Assembly (NCBI GenBank): GCA_013399015.1
Contig: VWZX01007020.1
Location: 1,302,001 to 1,366,000, forward strand
Reading direction: 5' to 3'
Length of the DNA stretch: 64,000 nucleotides
Source of the DNA: Galbula dea
Taxonomy: Eukaryota > Chordata > Aves > Piciformes > Galbulidae
Below the pieces are notes generated by a model. That model saw nothing but the letters and a program-made list of their open reading frames with translations, had not been told where the DNA came from and did no database searches. A program made the position numbers and the translations under genes. Below, in pieces: positions 38,681 to 52,253 of the stretch. The stretch's first letter is position 1. Each line of letters starts with the position of its first letter.

Positions 38681-39789
38681 TATGGGTTTATATTTTATAT
38701 GATGTTAGAAGTTCACAATTTCTGACAAAAAAATTGAAGAATTCTTTGTCATCTACAAAAGGTTCTAGATTATACTGACTGGATCACCTTTCAGAATTAT
38801 GCAGTTGCATTCAAATAGCTTAAATGGGTGTTGCTTCCCTGATACAAAAAAAAGATAGGGTATGATCATGTGGTTTTACTGTTCATTTAATATACATAGA
38901 AGTAATAAGTGATTTTAAACTTTATCCTCCAATTTAAGTAGAAAAAGATTAAAGTTGAAGCAGAATAAACTTTGATTGGTAATCAGGGTGATTTTTTCGT
39001 GGAAAAAGTAATGCAATGATTACCACTGCATAAATAGATTGTGCATTATGAAAGAAAATGTTATTTCTGCATTACTTAATTTCTTGGGTTTCTCCCTGAC
39101 ATTTTGAATCAAGCATTAGTCTGTAGAAGAGATTCAAAATATCAGAGGTAAACCAAAAAGCTACACTTTGTCTTCAGGATCTAGTTTTATTAACATGATT
39201 GGGCATTACTCGGAGCTGATCCATTTTTAGCATATTGCATTTGCATACTGACCTTTTCTGCATTGTGTATGAAAATCGGTGCTGTAATGTGTTGATTAAT
39301 CCTGTAAAATAACATTTAAGTATATTCTTAGGTGAACAGTAATGACATCTAATTACAATAACAATAATGTCCATTGCACTAATGAAAATAAGTCGAGATA
39401 GCTGAAAACGATGGTGTTGCCAAGCTAAGTCTTATTTTCAAACAAGCTGACTGACATTCTTCTTCTGTCTTTGGTAGCTGTCACTAATGTGTAGAACTTA
39501 TTGAAAGTTTAACCATTTTACACAGAATAGATCTAGACATCAGGTCTGAAATGGGGGAATGCATACATTGGAATGTGTGCACATTCTGACAACATTAATT
39601 TGGAAAAATGGCAACTAAAAACTTGAGACAGAGTAGCTACTCCAGGCGAGCTACATAAATGGACACTTTTATTCCTCCTTCAGTGTGATCTCTAAATTGA
39701 ATTGAAAGCAGATTTACTCCAGGGAAAATAATCTGGAACAGTCAGTGTGTAGATTGCCCTAAGTAATGACTAAAAAATATGTAGGTAAC
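38681..39789. other. 1.1 kb of unrelated DNA splitting the old CR1
   Basis: This stretch does not match CR1 and separates two parts that would be nearly adjacent in an intact element. It includes an exact inverted repeat, ATTTTGAATC at 39101-39110 and GATTCAAAAT at 39131-39140. I saw no terminal repeats, target-site duplication or coding region that would name an inserted element. Confidence 0.5.
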
Positions 39790-40170
39790 TATGTTGTCCT
39801 GCTGAGGTCTCAGGAGGAGTGCCCACTCCAGTTTTATACTGTGGGAGATAATGAGCAACAGGAGAGAGTCTAGACAAGAGTATCAAGAAGAATCAAAGGC
39901 TTAGGAAGCTTGAGTTCTAAGTTAAGTTTTAGTGAAGCATAGCTGCTTAGTTTTGCAGAAGGATGATTGGGAAAACTACTATAATATTTCTTATGAAATG
40001 GATAGAAGTTAGCTGCAAGGAAGAGGGAAAGCGAACATTGCTTGTGGATATAGCAGGACACTGGGAGTTGAATTTATGGTAAGAGAACTCTGTGTTGGGA
40101 AAAACACTGATTAAAGGAAGAAATGAACAATGGAAGAGGTTACTTAGGGTAGGTGTGATGTTTGAAGCTA
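39790..40170 (+). mobile_element. old CR1 LINE copy, ORF2 C-terminal part (right half)
   Basis: It continues the CR1 order after the gap: ctccagttttatactgtgg; aggagagagtctagacaag and agtatcaagaagaatcaaag; a diverged tttagttttgcagaaggatg; gaaaaacactgattaaag; and gaacaatggaagaggttac, then ttagggtaggtgtgatg. These correspond to the region encoding the end of ORF2 (the ...VQRRATRMIKGLE... to ...FFTVRVVKHWNRLP... stretch in CR1 generally). It shares strand and comparable decay with the left half, which argues for one element. No octamer tail was seen. Confidence 0.75.
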
Positions 40171-43100
40171 GCATAAATGGAGCTGGATTTACAAGAGAAA
40201 TACACCAACGAGCAAATCTCCCTTAGTCCCACATGGTGACAGTGGTCCCACTGTTTCTCATGCAAGACATGCTATAGTAGTCCCAATAGGTAACCTCTAG
40301 TATACTAGAATTTATATGAAACCCGGTAAGATGAAAACCCTTTCAAACTTTTCTGTCTTTCACGACTTCACCCTGCACTTACTGCTAATCCTGCTTACAA
40401 ATTACAGCAGTATCCACCCTCCTAGTGTGTCCATATGGACAGATGAAGTAAATCCACCACTGGACTGGAGCTGATCCCTGCATTGAAAGAATGAACTTCA
40501 GACTTGTCGAAATGCGAAAAGCCTGTTCAAAGTTGCAGTTAAGTTCTTAACACAAGGCTTAGGGATGTTTTGTTGCTATGCACAAATTGGGAAAATACAT
40601 GCAGGTTGTACTGTGTCAGAGAGGTTATTCAGTGTTTAACTTTGTGCTACATTTCTTAGAAAGAGGAAGCAAGCTTTTCCATCCTTCACACTCCAGCGTT
40701 CACGCTGAATGTTGTTTGCTCTTGAGCCTACTGTGGAACCTTATTTAATTAGCACTTGCTGCTTTTCTTCTTCTGAAGGGACTTTTGATAGTGGCAGACT
40801 TCATGTCTTTACTACCAGTGAGATGGGAAAGGCTGCTGTAACTTCTATAACTGATCAGCTGAGACAGTCTGCTTGCCTGTGGTTCCTAATGAGCAGCGCG
40901 TGACACAGTGCAGAGTGTTGGCAAGAACAACGAACCCAGATTTCCTTACCAGCAGCCTGACTTGTCATAGCAATATTGAGGAGTGAGAGCGTTAGCACAT
41001 AGTAATGTAGCATTACACTGAAATGAAAATCCTTTGCAGTCAGCTACAGAAATATGCAAAAACTTCAGGTTTGTATTTGCAAATCAGACTTTGTGCAAGT
41101 GATTGTGGACTGACCATTGCTAAAAGACTCAAGCCCTAAAGGCGAAATCTGCTGTTGACATTTTTGGGGAAGTATTCCCCTGTTGGAAAACAGATCAGAA
41201 TATACTCCCCTCCAAAATGTTCCCAGTTCTCTTGGCAAGACACAAGGATACTTTTTCTGAGATAAAGTCCCTGACAGTACTTCTGTGACATCTTTAACAG
41301 CCTCTCTCATTTTTTAACAAGAAATTATTATCACATAAACTCTCTGAATTAAATAATAGTTATTCTGGTGTCTTCTAATCAGTGGCTTCCTGCTAAGTTT
41401 TTCTCTTTATTGGTGAAATTGTTTTCTATGTGCTTTTGTTTGGAAAGGTAATGGCACTCAGTACAATTTTTGACTAAGAATTTATGAATAACAGATTTTC
41501 ATTTTAAGTTTCTGATTTGACAATACAAGAAGCTCTAAGGAAGTGTAATCTTTTGGGTAATCTTGATGTGGTGAAGACACAGAGACTCACTTGAGTTGAA
41601 TCACATATTATAACCATTCAAGTCATACTTTGGCAACTGAAATGTTTAAAAACACCCACTGATTTCTTTATATTTCCTGATTCTTAAGGAAGACCAGAAA
41701 AATGAAATGCTAAGAGTCTGCGTAAATGGGGAGGATGAAAGAAGACTAACAAACTGAATATGAGCTTTATCCTATGTTCCTCCAAGGAGCTGACCACCTG
41801 CACACTGAGAGGTCTAATAACTGGGTTTGGAGATACAAATGCTAAGGACATTTCGGGAGTCTTTTGTAGGTAAATGCATGAAGTTTTTTTGTTCTGTGAC
41901 ACCAATTTCTCAAAGCCTGAAGGTTATTTCAGGCTTAGTTCCTGGGGTGCTTATGGCACTTACACATGAACCCGCTGTAGCTGCCCCCACTGAGAAGCCT
42001 TGGAGAGGAATGAATGCTAAGTTCCACACCAAAGGTAGTGAATTTGAGCTGACAGTGCTCACTTCCTGGACCCAGGCAAGTCAGATCAATCCCTGTCTAC
42101 CAAAATCAGGAGGAGATGCCTTATGCACAACAGATCGGTTTTGCAACACTGAGATTTCCCTATTCTATCTCTCATCTCTGATTTGATCTCTGGCTCTGTG
42201 CCTCCTTGCTAGGTGTGTAGCATTGTCCATGGTAGGGGTCTCTCACTAGCCTTGCTAAAGCTGTTCTTATTTTTATTATAAAATATTTAAATATTGCCTG
42301 AAACCACAGAAAGAAAAATATCAGTCTCTTCTGGGAGAAATCTGTGCAGCCTGGAGTTGCTTTACATGGATTTAAAAAACAGAACAGAACAAAATATCCA
42401 TCAGCTGTGAAAGAATACTGAGTAAAACAAATATCAAGTGAGGGTTTATTTGGTGAATATGTAAAAATGTAGTGGCAATGCAAATTTTAAAAGATGGAAT
42501 AATATTTCAGAAATCAGCTATCCAGGTCCAGGGCAGCTGAGCCTTAGAAACGTGTGCACTCATAGCCTGCTAAAATTCAGCTGAAGCCCTTTGTCTTAAT
42601 CAGTGCATTTAAGTTGTGAGATGGTGTGCCAGTGAGGGCTGTGGAATTGCAAATGAGTACCACACTCCTTCTTCTCCTGGCTGATGTAGGCAGCTTTCTG
42701 CTCTAGGCTGCCTCCTGCCTTGCCTGCTGCCTTGAGCTGTCTCTCCTTTTTGGTGGAAGAATATAAGCAGTGTGTAGAACTTCTCTTGAGTTAAATGGGA
42801 ACAGAATCAGGCTATGAATCAGAATCAGAATGCTTGTCGTGTTTCTGATTTTGCAAAGTTGAAGTATTTCAGTTGGGAATCTCATCTTTATCCAACCTGT
42901 ATGAACCAGGGAACTGATGATCATTGTAAAGAGGAGCTTCACTTCTGGACTGCTACCAAATGTTATATCAGGGTCCCACATAAATTCTGAGTTTTAGTTC
43001 AAAAACCAAGAGAAGTGTGATTACTGCTGTTAGGACTTAGGGAAGAGTATTTGCCTGTATCTATATTAATCTTGTGGTTTTTTAAATGAAATCAATGCAA

Positions 43101-46100
43101 GTTCTTTCCATTTGATTTCATTAATTAAAAAATCTGTTGAGAATTCAGTTTTTTCTAATAAGAAACAAAAAACATTGTACCTGCAGGTCAGAAGCTTTCC
43201 CCACAGTGCAATAACAAAATCAAAACAAAATCCCAAAAAAACAAAGCAACCCCAAACCTAACCAAACAAGCAAAGCATGCAGGTTATTTTATGTTATTTG
43301 GTTTGTAAATGTGTTTTTTTGACACTGCACGTAGGTTGATCTACTTCCAAACTATTGGCTATTTCACTGATGCAAAAATCACAACAAGCAGAGCTTTTGC
43401 TTTAGCACCTAACAATCAGTCTAATTCCTATTAGTAAATGCACTATGTATAAAATAAGCCTTTTCAAGAGACAGCATTAAAAAAGAATGTATGTAATTAT
43501 TAAATATGGTAGTGGACTGCTAAACCAAACAAAAAAATGCTGTCAACAGCTGAAATCCCAAATCCCAGATTATTCCTAGGAGTGTCCGGATTCTCCAGTG
43601 TTAGGCTGCTTTGTACAACTCTGCATTTGTAGCATTTAACAGTGCTTTTCTCAGCTGTAAATGTTCTATGAACACAGGAGGTGCTGTTCAATGGAGATTT
43701 GACCATTGTCTGAGAAAATGGAACAGTTCTTCATTTAAAAAAATCTTGTAGTGAGTAAGAGGCAATATATTTACTGAAATTTCTGAGTTCAAATCAACTC
43801 TGGATGTCTTAGTGTGAAGCCAGTCAGATTTCTTTCTGCAAACTGGTATCTGGATTTTATTAACTGTTCTCCTTAATGAACAAGCAAGCCCCTTCTTCTT
43901 TTGTCTATCTCCAGTTGAGAATAGTGGGATTTCCTTTTTGGTTTTGAGGATATAGACTTTTGTAGACTAATTCTTTTTCACTCCAGTATTTCACTTTGTA
44001 TTTGAAGCAAAACTTCAGAAGTGTAGCCTGCACCTGAAGGCAGCACATTTGTCTGCTAGGAAGCTTGAGTCTTGAGGTTATTTCACCCATCAGCATCAGT
44101 CTTCTGCACTCTCACTGGGGGTATTTGGATTCATATATGCCTGAGGATAATATGTTACCTACTGTTTTTAAGGATAATTTGTGCAGTATCTAAAGACAGT
44201 AATCCTTCCAAGGAAAACTGTCCGTATGAAACTAACTGAAAAAAAAAGATCTATTGGTTATTTTTAGAAGTGCCAGTAGAAAAAACAATTTGAAGGGAAG
44301 AGACTTCTGTTTTCACCTACTCCCTATTGTCACAGGAATAACACTTTCAATGTAAGAATGCAATAATTTCATGTAGCATTTTTGTGAAGAAATGTGGGCA
44401 ATTCAGTTTCATTATGTGCTCTGCCACTCACTGAATTTGAAGGTGTTAACTCCTTTGGGACTATGCAAGCGATAAAGTGACTTTGGATGATTTTGCCAGC
44501 ATACATATGTTATGTAGAAGCATATAAAAATAATCATCCTCTCCTAGCCAGTGAAATTATCCTGGCAAAGCCTATATGAAGCTATGCCAATGAAAAAGTG
44601 CCACTGCTTCTGTTGGTTTAGGAGATGATGCCACGTTGGTGGGAGAGGGTTTCCTTCTGCTGGTATGCATGTGAGGAGGAGGAGGTTGAGAAGAGGCTGA
44701 CTCTGGCAGGCCTGGCATGGGCAGCACCACAGCAACATTAAATGCTTGATCCATTGGCCTTGGTTCCCCTGCACTCATCCAATCCAGCCCTTCCAACCAC
44801 ATCAGCAGGTCAGCACACACAGTGTGCTCAGAACAACAGGCTTGGCTGGTTGCTCTGATTTAGAGGGCATGGCCAGCTGATAGATACCCCCAGGCAGCCC
44901 CAGTTAAGGTTATTTACATCTGCTGTTATCCCTTTTGCCATGTCTTGAACCTCCTTTTTCCTGCATTTATACCATTTTACTCAGCTCCAGTTTCCTCCCA
45001 AATAAGCAACCTGCCCTTAATTGCCATTTTCCCCTCTTGATCCCATTTTTTCCACGTACATCCCAACTTGGTATTTCAGCCACCATTGCCTAGGTAATCC
45101 TGGCCTTAGGTGGCATGATAGGTCTTGTTGGCCCTGCACAGTTGTAATCTCCAGCAGGTGCTCTGCCCTCCTCTTCTTTCATCTGTGACACTCGGGCTTT
45201 TCAGCCGTCAATGAAATCCAGCTACCCATTGCTTTTCTTAGCAGCATTGGCAGCATCACTCTACCTGCCTGCCATTTTCCCTAGATAGGGATTCCCACTT
45301 AGATCTCACAGGTGGGTTGGGAATGGCATCTCAGATCCTACAGGAAGTTTTATGTGTCAGGAGGAGAAGAGACCTTGGGTATTTCCATGGTATTGGGAGA
45401 ACATTGGCCACAGCTGGTGGCTGTGTGACCAAAGGCAACAGCTTGCATAAAAATGGCAAGTGTGAGCAAATTTGGCAAGATGTCAAAGGGGAGCTGGGCT
45501 TTGCTTGGCAGGCAGAACCTTTTGTCCCTAAATGCTGTATCCCCATGAATAAATATTTTGGGCCTGATTTTGAAAAAAGCCATTTGTTGCCAGTTTTGTT
45601 GCTTCCAGAGGGTAGATGTTCAACAAATGACCAACCTCTTTGAACCTGGTGAAGAAAGTACAGTAAATAAGAGGGTGAAGCAAAGGAATAAACTCAGATG
45701 GGCAGAGGAAAAAGCTTTCCTTTGTAAACTATGAAGGCTTGGCCCCTTGCCCAGACAGACTATATTAAGTAAGGTAGAAGTTGTATGAAGGTTGCAGGAG
45801 TGATAGTCCCAGTAGACTGTATTGAGCCTCCTCAATAAAAGTGCATACAAATGAAGAAGTAGAGAATTTGGCATGAGAAGCTCTTCGTGTCCTAATCTGT
45901 GCTAGAGGAATGTGGTACAAAGTAGCTGACGTCAATAGAAAGTCTCTCTGTTTCAGTGGGCCTTACAGCAGACCCATATCTTTTCTTTTACTATCTTAAT
46001 GATGGCAGGATGACTAATAGGGACAGATACCCTAAAGCTGACAATGACATCTTAAATCTGCCCTGGAGGATTGAACTGGAGTATTTATTTCTACAACTGC

Positions 46101-46502
46101 ACAGGTTTTTCATGAATTGTAGCCCATTACTCTACAAAAAAGTCTAAGGATGAGTGAAACCAAAATGAAGAAATAAATGTAAAACGTAGTAAAAGGATAT
46201 ATGATTAAAGAAAAAAAAAAGAAAACTGAAAGACAGACATGTATTTTGGCTATAGCTGTTGACCACAACAGCTCAGAAGTAAAGCCCAGCGTGGTTGTAA
46301 ATCCCAGCAAGTTGATGAATTGTGGTGATGTCAGTTCAGGAGTGAAGAGATGTTTGTGTTACTAAAGCATTTCCAATGATCCAGTACTGTCTACTGCAAC
46401 CACTCAGGAACTGTGAGTCAGGTCATTATTGGCAATTCTGCTTTTTCATCTGCATTTTTAAGACTTTTTTTATTTCATTTTATTGTCTCTACGTGAGCAA
46501 GG
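40171..46502. other. 6 kb non-coding region
   Basis: No exon, RNA gene or repeat family recognised. The 119-codon plus-strand frame at 41827-42186 and the 108-codon frame at 45317-45643 lack domains and splice context. A/C-rich low complexity lies at 43210-43275. The 44.6-45.3 kb portion is GC-richer without CpG enrichment. Confidence 0.55.
43210..43275. repeat. A/C-rich low-complexity tract
   Basis: aaaatcaaaacaaaatccc, then aaaaaaacaaagcaacccc and related units. Simple A/C-rich sequence on this strand. Confidence 0.8.
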
Positions 46503-46544
46503 ACAGCACTTTATAGTCCACTATACCTTGGACTATAAAGCTGT
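46503..46544. repeat. perfect hairpin, 12-bp stem and 8-nt loop
   Basis: CTTTATAGTCCA at 46509-46520 is exactly complementary to TGGACTATAAAG at 46529-46540, with loop ctatacct. Four further pairs (ACAG 46503-46506 with CTGT 46541-46544) extend the stem across a 2-nt bulge. It could be a miniature transposon end-pair, a structured RNA or chance. No associated gene was seen. Confidence 0.85.
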
Positions 46545-47534
46545 AGTTTTTGTGCCTGTTCAGAAAATGCTAGTAGCGTACCAGTCTCACTTTTACAAAG
46601 ATGTTTTTTAAAAAACAAACAACTGGTTTTAAGAGATACCTCATCCTGTTTCACAAATTTTTATTTCTGTAATTTGTTTAGGATACCTCAAAGAAAATTC
46701 TCATTTTAAGTCATTATAAATAACTTCTTACATAAGATTCTTCAACAACTTCACAGATACTGCAAAATAAGCCCTCTTGAGAAGCTAGTACATTTTGTGC
46801 TTCCCTTGTAATCAAACTGATTTATTGTTTAGACCAAAGTCTCTTAGTGGATGGCAGAACATACAAATAAATCTAGAGATCCTGTTCTTATAAAGTTTTC
46901 CCAGTTGGTTGCAAATACCTTCTATGGACAACATAAGGTGTGCTCTCATTCTGTCAGTATCTGGGTTTTTTCTAATATATCCGTTTTTCATTGTAAAGAT
47001 AGTTGGGTTTAGTTTGCACAAAAGGAACAACTCAGAAACCTCCATGCTGTATTTTTTTTATTCTGTAGAAATTTCACTGTGAGCTCTTGCAATCTCCACA
47101 TACTGTATCTTGGCACAAAGCACTACTGCTTATGGTTTGCATCATTAAATATCAGATTGGCTGCTCACTGTGTTTATAGGATATAACAAGAAATAGCCTG
47201 TTAAATCTGGCTGGTTGGTAAAACTGGTGTTCGTTGAATCATTGCACTACTGTCTTCCCACATCATACAGAGAACAGACTCCCATAAAACTGTTAAGCTG
47301 TAAAATACAGTTAAAGACAATGGCAAAGAATATGTCCAAATGTAGTAAATAAATGGAGCATAACTTTTCTGAAATCTAAGAAAGTGAACCCCAAAACACA
47401 GAGAGTAGGCCAGAAATGCAATATATGAAACTGTTTTGAAGCAAAAGATGCGTGCCAAGCGTATGTAATATTAACAGTAGCAGTTCTGATGGCTTATCTG
47501 TCGATCTTACTGGCATAGCATCGGAACTGAGATG
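46545..47534. other. non-coding DNA
   Basis: AT-rich unique sequence, nothing recognised. Confidence 0.6.
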
Positions 47535-47575
47535 AGTATTATCATCTCCACCTTATGGATGAGGAAGCTGTGTTA
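47535..47575 (-). mobile_element. MIR-like SINE core fragment
   Basis: gagtattatcatctccac, then cttatggatgaggaagctg is the reverse complement of the MIR core (CAGTTTCCTCATCTGTAAAATGGGGATAATAAT) with a few substitutions. Only the core is recognisable. Confidence 0.6.
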
Positions 47576-50500
47576 CCGTAAGAATAAATTTTCACCACGG
47601 AACATGAGTGCTGACTCTAATTCCCACTGCAACTCCCAGTTTTAATTATTTTTCTCTGAGCTTCATTTGTTTCTCTTCATTATACAGAACTTGTTCTTTC
47701 AGCACAAGGTAATTTGGATAACACTGAATGTAGATTAGATCCATATATTAATACTTATGAAACTTATTAATTCTAAAATTGTTCTGATAAATCAGCTTCT
47801 TCCCATCATTGGATGGGAAGATATCTTCAGCCTTAATTTAATATGTGTTGCTTTTGACACTTAATTTTTTACTGCTCAAGACACTATGGAAAGCAACTAG
47901 AAAAGAATGTCTCTGATGCTTTTTTAGCCTGTTTCCAGATAAGCCTGGTGGGAAGTATGTGGGATATGACTTGTGAGATCATGTATTTCCACTGTCATTT
48001 TCAATATCCATGTGATGCTGCTGAGATAAATCATGGGAAGCCTCAGTAGCAGCAATGGAGAGGTGGCATCCTATTCTGCTTCTCCTGATTGATGTGAGTG
48101 GCATAAAAACTGTCTGTGAGTGTCTGGCTATAAATTAAACTGTATATTAGTTAAATAGAAATGATGCTAAATGGAAGAATGAAATCGATTGAAAAAGTAA
48201 CAGTTTCCATTTTGTCTTGTGTTTGGGAATCATTTTACTTGTGGCTTCTCCCTTGGCTCTTTTTGGCTTCTTTTGTCTGCATTTTCAGGGTAGTTTTTCC
48301 CGAGATAAGCAGAGAGCTCATCTGGTAATTTAACTCAGATATTCCTCACATTTGTCTTCCGTCCCATCCTAGTGCAGTGCATTTTCATAGAGCTTTAGAA
48401 CAGAAAACTCTTCCAAATTTCTGAATCTGTCCAATATGCTGCACTGCTGGGAGCACACCCTGTTTTATTGCTGTCTTGCTCCTGGGGCTCCATAACAGGT
48501 CAGAGTCAGTATCTTCCTGCTAACCTTTGAAGCTGGGTGTCTTAAAGTTTTCTCTGAATGGTGATTGCCCCTTCTTGCAGCTACGTTCCTTGAGGATCTG
48601 TTCTTCAGATGGCAGGCACTCAGGAGCAGTAGACAAAGACTTAAGTTATTAGGGCCATGGCTTTGGTGTTTAGTAGTGAAGCCTGATCTGATATCCTCAG
48701 GAATGAAATGCAGCATCCAGTTTTCCTGTTACACATTCATGCAAAACAAAAAACAAAATTAGAAGACAGAACAGAAAAAGCAATTAATTGTAAAATTGTC
48801 AAATTGGAAAAGTGAGGCTGGAGAGAGGAGAGAGTTATATTTTAAAAGAAAAGCCTGGCCTATCCTGGTAACTAAAGAAAACAGACTTGGATTTGGATTG
48901 ATAACCTAGTTTTACCTTGGTCATGTAGCCATCATGAAGCAGCATAATATTGAGAATTTAATGGACTTAATAAAGGGGGTGGATAAGATTCCCACATGTA
49001 TTTTTTGGTGTACTCTCTGGGGAAAGTGTCAGTTCATACAAGGGTTTTGCTTAGGATGCTAGGAGGATGTTTCCATACTGACCTTTCTCTGCCCTCTCAA
49101 GACCCCGAAAGTAACTGCTTTGATAAATACATGCCTTAAGTCTTCAGTTAGAGGTTGAATACAGGCAATTGTGAAACTGGAAAGATCTGAGCGTACTAAG
49201 CCAACAACTGACAAATGAGGGGAAGCCAAATTGCTGCAGATATCCAACTCACACATCAGGCAATGTAACAGGACTTTACAATTGAATTTGTTTTGCTAGT
49301 TTTTTCCCTGCTGTTCTCACACAGGTTTGAGCTGCTTGTGTGTTGTCTCCAGCAAGGACCTGTCTCTGCAGAGCTACCAGCAGCTGAAAGCTGTCTGCTT
49401 CTTTCAGTGGTTTGGTTTTCTTTGTTGGACTAAGCTTCTAGAATACCTGCTCAGAGCCTCATCATATTAAGATAGGTCATATTAAGATGGGTCATGTAAA
49501 ATTAAAGCGTATTCAGAATATAGCTGTTAGGAATATCTTTCCGAGTCCTCATTCAGTTCCATTGCTGCATCTTTGCCTCTCTTCCTCTTTTCTAAGCAAA
49601 CATAAACTTTGTGATTGCATCCTTCCTCTCTATGCAACAGATTTTTCTATTTATTGGGCTTTTGATGGCTTCTGTCTGCCAGGCTGTGCTGTCCCTGAAG
49701 GCTGTCCAAAGATTCCTCATCAAAATTTTAAAAGTCATTACTATGTCTTCAGTTCTTTGTGTTGTTCTGCAGTTCCTCATCTTCTTCCTCCACACCTGTA
49801 AGCCTTGTCGCATAGTGGAACTGCAAGCAAAGTGAATGTAGGATGGCTTGCTCTGCTGAAGTATGGTGCAAAGACAGGGAGGTGGCAAGGTGAGCTTCCT
49901 GGACACACTGCCTCTAGAAGTGTGGAGTTACTCAGATCAGTGAGGAAGGCATCAGGATGAATGCAGCAATAGAAATCTAGCACCACGAAAATGCTGCACC
50001 AGAAACTTAAAGCCATGTGACGTGTCTTGATAGCCCTTAGCCAAAGGTAAAAACACATAGATGATACAGAAATCCTCAAAGGTTAATTACAGCTTCCTCA
50101 CAGGACACAGAGACTGTCTTTTGGAAAGGTTATATAGGTCTTTTTAAGGTGTACTCCGTAACCCCCTATAATTTCATAGAGTTTTTTATTCTGGTAGGAG
50201 CAGAGAAGAAAATATTTAATATCTAGGCTAATCTTGGATTTTAGTGTTGTTAATGAATTCTCAGAACAAAGTCTATGTAGGAAGTTCAGCTTGCTAAATC
50301 TGTCAGATTTCCTATGTGTGGGCTTTACTTATTGTTTGTTTGACCCATAGTTATGTTTAAGTTGCTGAGCAAAGGTATGGACTTGGATTCTTGCTGGAAA
50401 TTTAATCTCATTTCTGATCAGTACTAGACTCTTGACTTTATTTATTACTAAAGGGAAGCCTGACCTTACCAATCCATATTGCCATTCTCTAGAACGTACA

Positions 50501-51946
50501 CCAAGCACGTTTTAGTGCTTTTCTTCAGTGTATAAAGATCTAACACACACAAAAAGTTTATAATGAATTGTGTTGTCTTTAGCATTCTTTTCCCCAGTGC
50601 AAAACTTACAGTCTTCAAAGGTGTTTCAGAAACATCAGGAAATTATTTTAACAATTAAAAAGTCATTTCTATGCATTGAGTCATAAATTCTCTGGTTTAT
50701 TGTAAAAGGTGTAAACCCATACTGTGTTCCTCCAGGGTGCTGTTTTATGAGACAGAGTGAGCCTCATTTCCCTCCCCTTTCCTCCTTGCAGCTGTGGGCT
50801 CCTGCCACTTACTTTATGCCAGCTCACAGGGCTTCTTCACTAACTCATGCAAAACTAACCCAGCAAAAAAGTGGATATCTTCTGCAGGGTCAGTGGAGTG
50901 GAAGGGGTAGGAGGGGGCTGTGCTATAAAGAACAAATCTTTATGTCTATCCTCATTTTTTTATGGTGTTTTATATGAAGATATTAAAGTGTGTTAGCCTT
51001 ATATTTAAAACTCGCTCTGTTAGATCTTCTCTGTTCTCTTTACTTGAAGTTTAGCTGGTAATGTAGTTGTGTTGCATTTTACAGTGTTGTACTGTACAGC
51101 AAAATTAGCATTGTGGTGATAAGCATTTTCTAGAACTATTAATGTAATTATTCCTTTATTAAAAATTATTTCAAGAAACAAATTAATGCCCAATGTGATC
51201 TACAGACAAGGAACAAAAAATGCCCTTCCCTATTTGCAGTAAACTTTTGTACATTGGAAATATGCCATTAAACATTAAAATCAAATCACCTAAAGAAGGC
51301 AGCTTAACTCTTCTTGATCTTCAGCAACTTCAGTGGTTTTGCAGAGAGCCACCTGTAACTCAGTGGTTCAACAGCTCCCCACTCATGACCCCGTACAACC
51401 ATACCAGGAACTAAATAAACCCTACTTACTAGCAATTAAAGTGATTTAATTTAAAACACAATGACAGATGCATAATGGGTTAATTACAAAATAAGTAATT
51501 AGCAAATGGGATGGAAAAGGTTAACAGGTTGTGGACTTTTGTTGTTTGCTTGAGAGAGATAGCAAAATCATCAGTGATTAAACTTTTAATTTCTGCACCT
51601 GATTCTATTATTGTTAGTTGTAAATGAGGCAGCAAACAAGAAGGGAGGTTAAAAAAAAGATCACTGCTTTATTGGACATACTGAAAGGCCATTGTTAACG
51701 CTGAGACTATGGTTTGTTTCTGGTCTGCACCCAGAAGCAGGTTTGCATCTATAATGTTTGTACTTAACATTAGGATATATGCCTTTTCTGAGAAGTAGTC
51801 ATCCTCTCCACCCTGCAGTGGGGCCCCAGTGAGGTCAGGAAAAGGGTATAAGGAGTGTAGAGGTTAGAGCACACCTCTTAGGAAACTTTGCCTGTCTTAA
51901 AGAGTGAATTATGTAGCTGTGAATATGCTATAATGTGTTTGTTCTC
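47576..51946. other. non-coding DNA
   Basis: No gene recognised. A 15-bp unit tcatattaagat(a/g)gg is tandemly duplicated at 49462-49491. Overlapping 100-codon ORFs on both strands at 49.5-50.1 kb carry no domain. AT-rich stretches at 51.1-51.2 and 51.4-51.55 kb contain many TAAT cores. Confidence 0.55.
49462..49491. repeat. 15-bp tandem duplication
   Basis: tcatattaagatagg followed directly by tcatattaagatggg, with one mismatch. A third partial unit, tcatgtaa, follows. Confidence 0.85.
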
Positions 51947-51977
<31 letters not shown>

Positions 51978-51994
51978 AAAAAAAAAAAAGAGGA
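51947..51994. repeat. poly-A tract (26 A, then gagg and 13 A)
   Basis: A 26-A run, GAGG, a 13-A run and GAGG again. No AATAAA signal lies in the preceding ~40 bases and no recognisable mRNA body lies upstream, so a retrocopy tail is possible but unsupported. Confidence 0.9.
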
Positions 51995-52253
51995 TAAAAA
52001 GCAATAGGACATTGAACAGGGTAACTTTTGAGCTGTGAAAATCCTTAGCTGAAATCCATTTAACTTCATGCAGTGCTGGTCATACAGAGAGAGCCATTAC
52101 AGAGGGTGCAAGCAATTTTCTGTTAAAATAAGGCCTTCTGCTTCTTTTTCACAAGTATTATTCCTTCTCTCCATGCCTCCTGTCTGCCCAAAACCATAAG
52201 CAAATGAGTATTTAGATAGTTTTAATACAGTCATATTTTATTACCACCAGCTT

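Noticed and set aside
51900..51994. Poly-A tail of a processed pseudogene
   Set aside because: No polyadenylation signal precedes it and no mRNA-like body is visible upstream. Best treated as a simple A-rich repeat.
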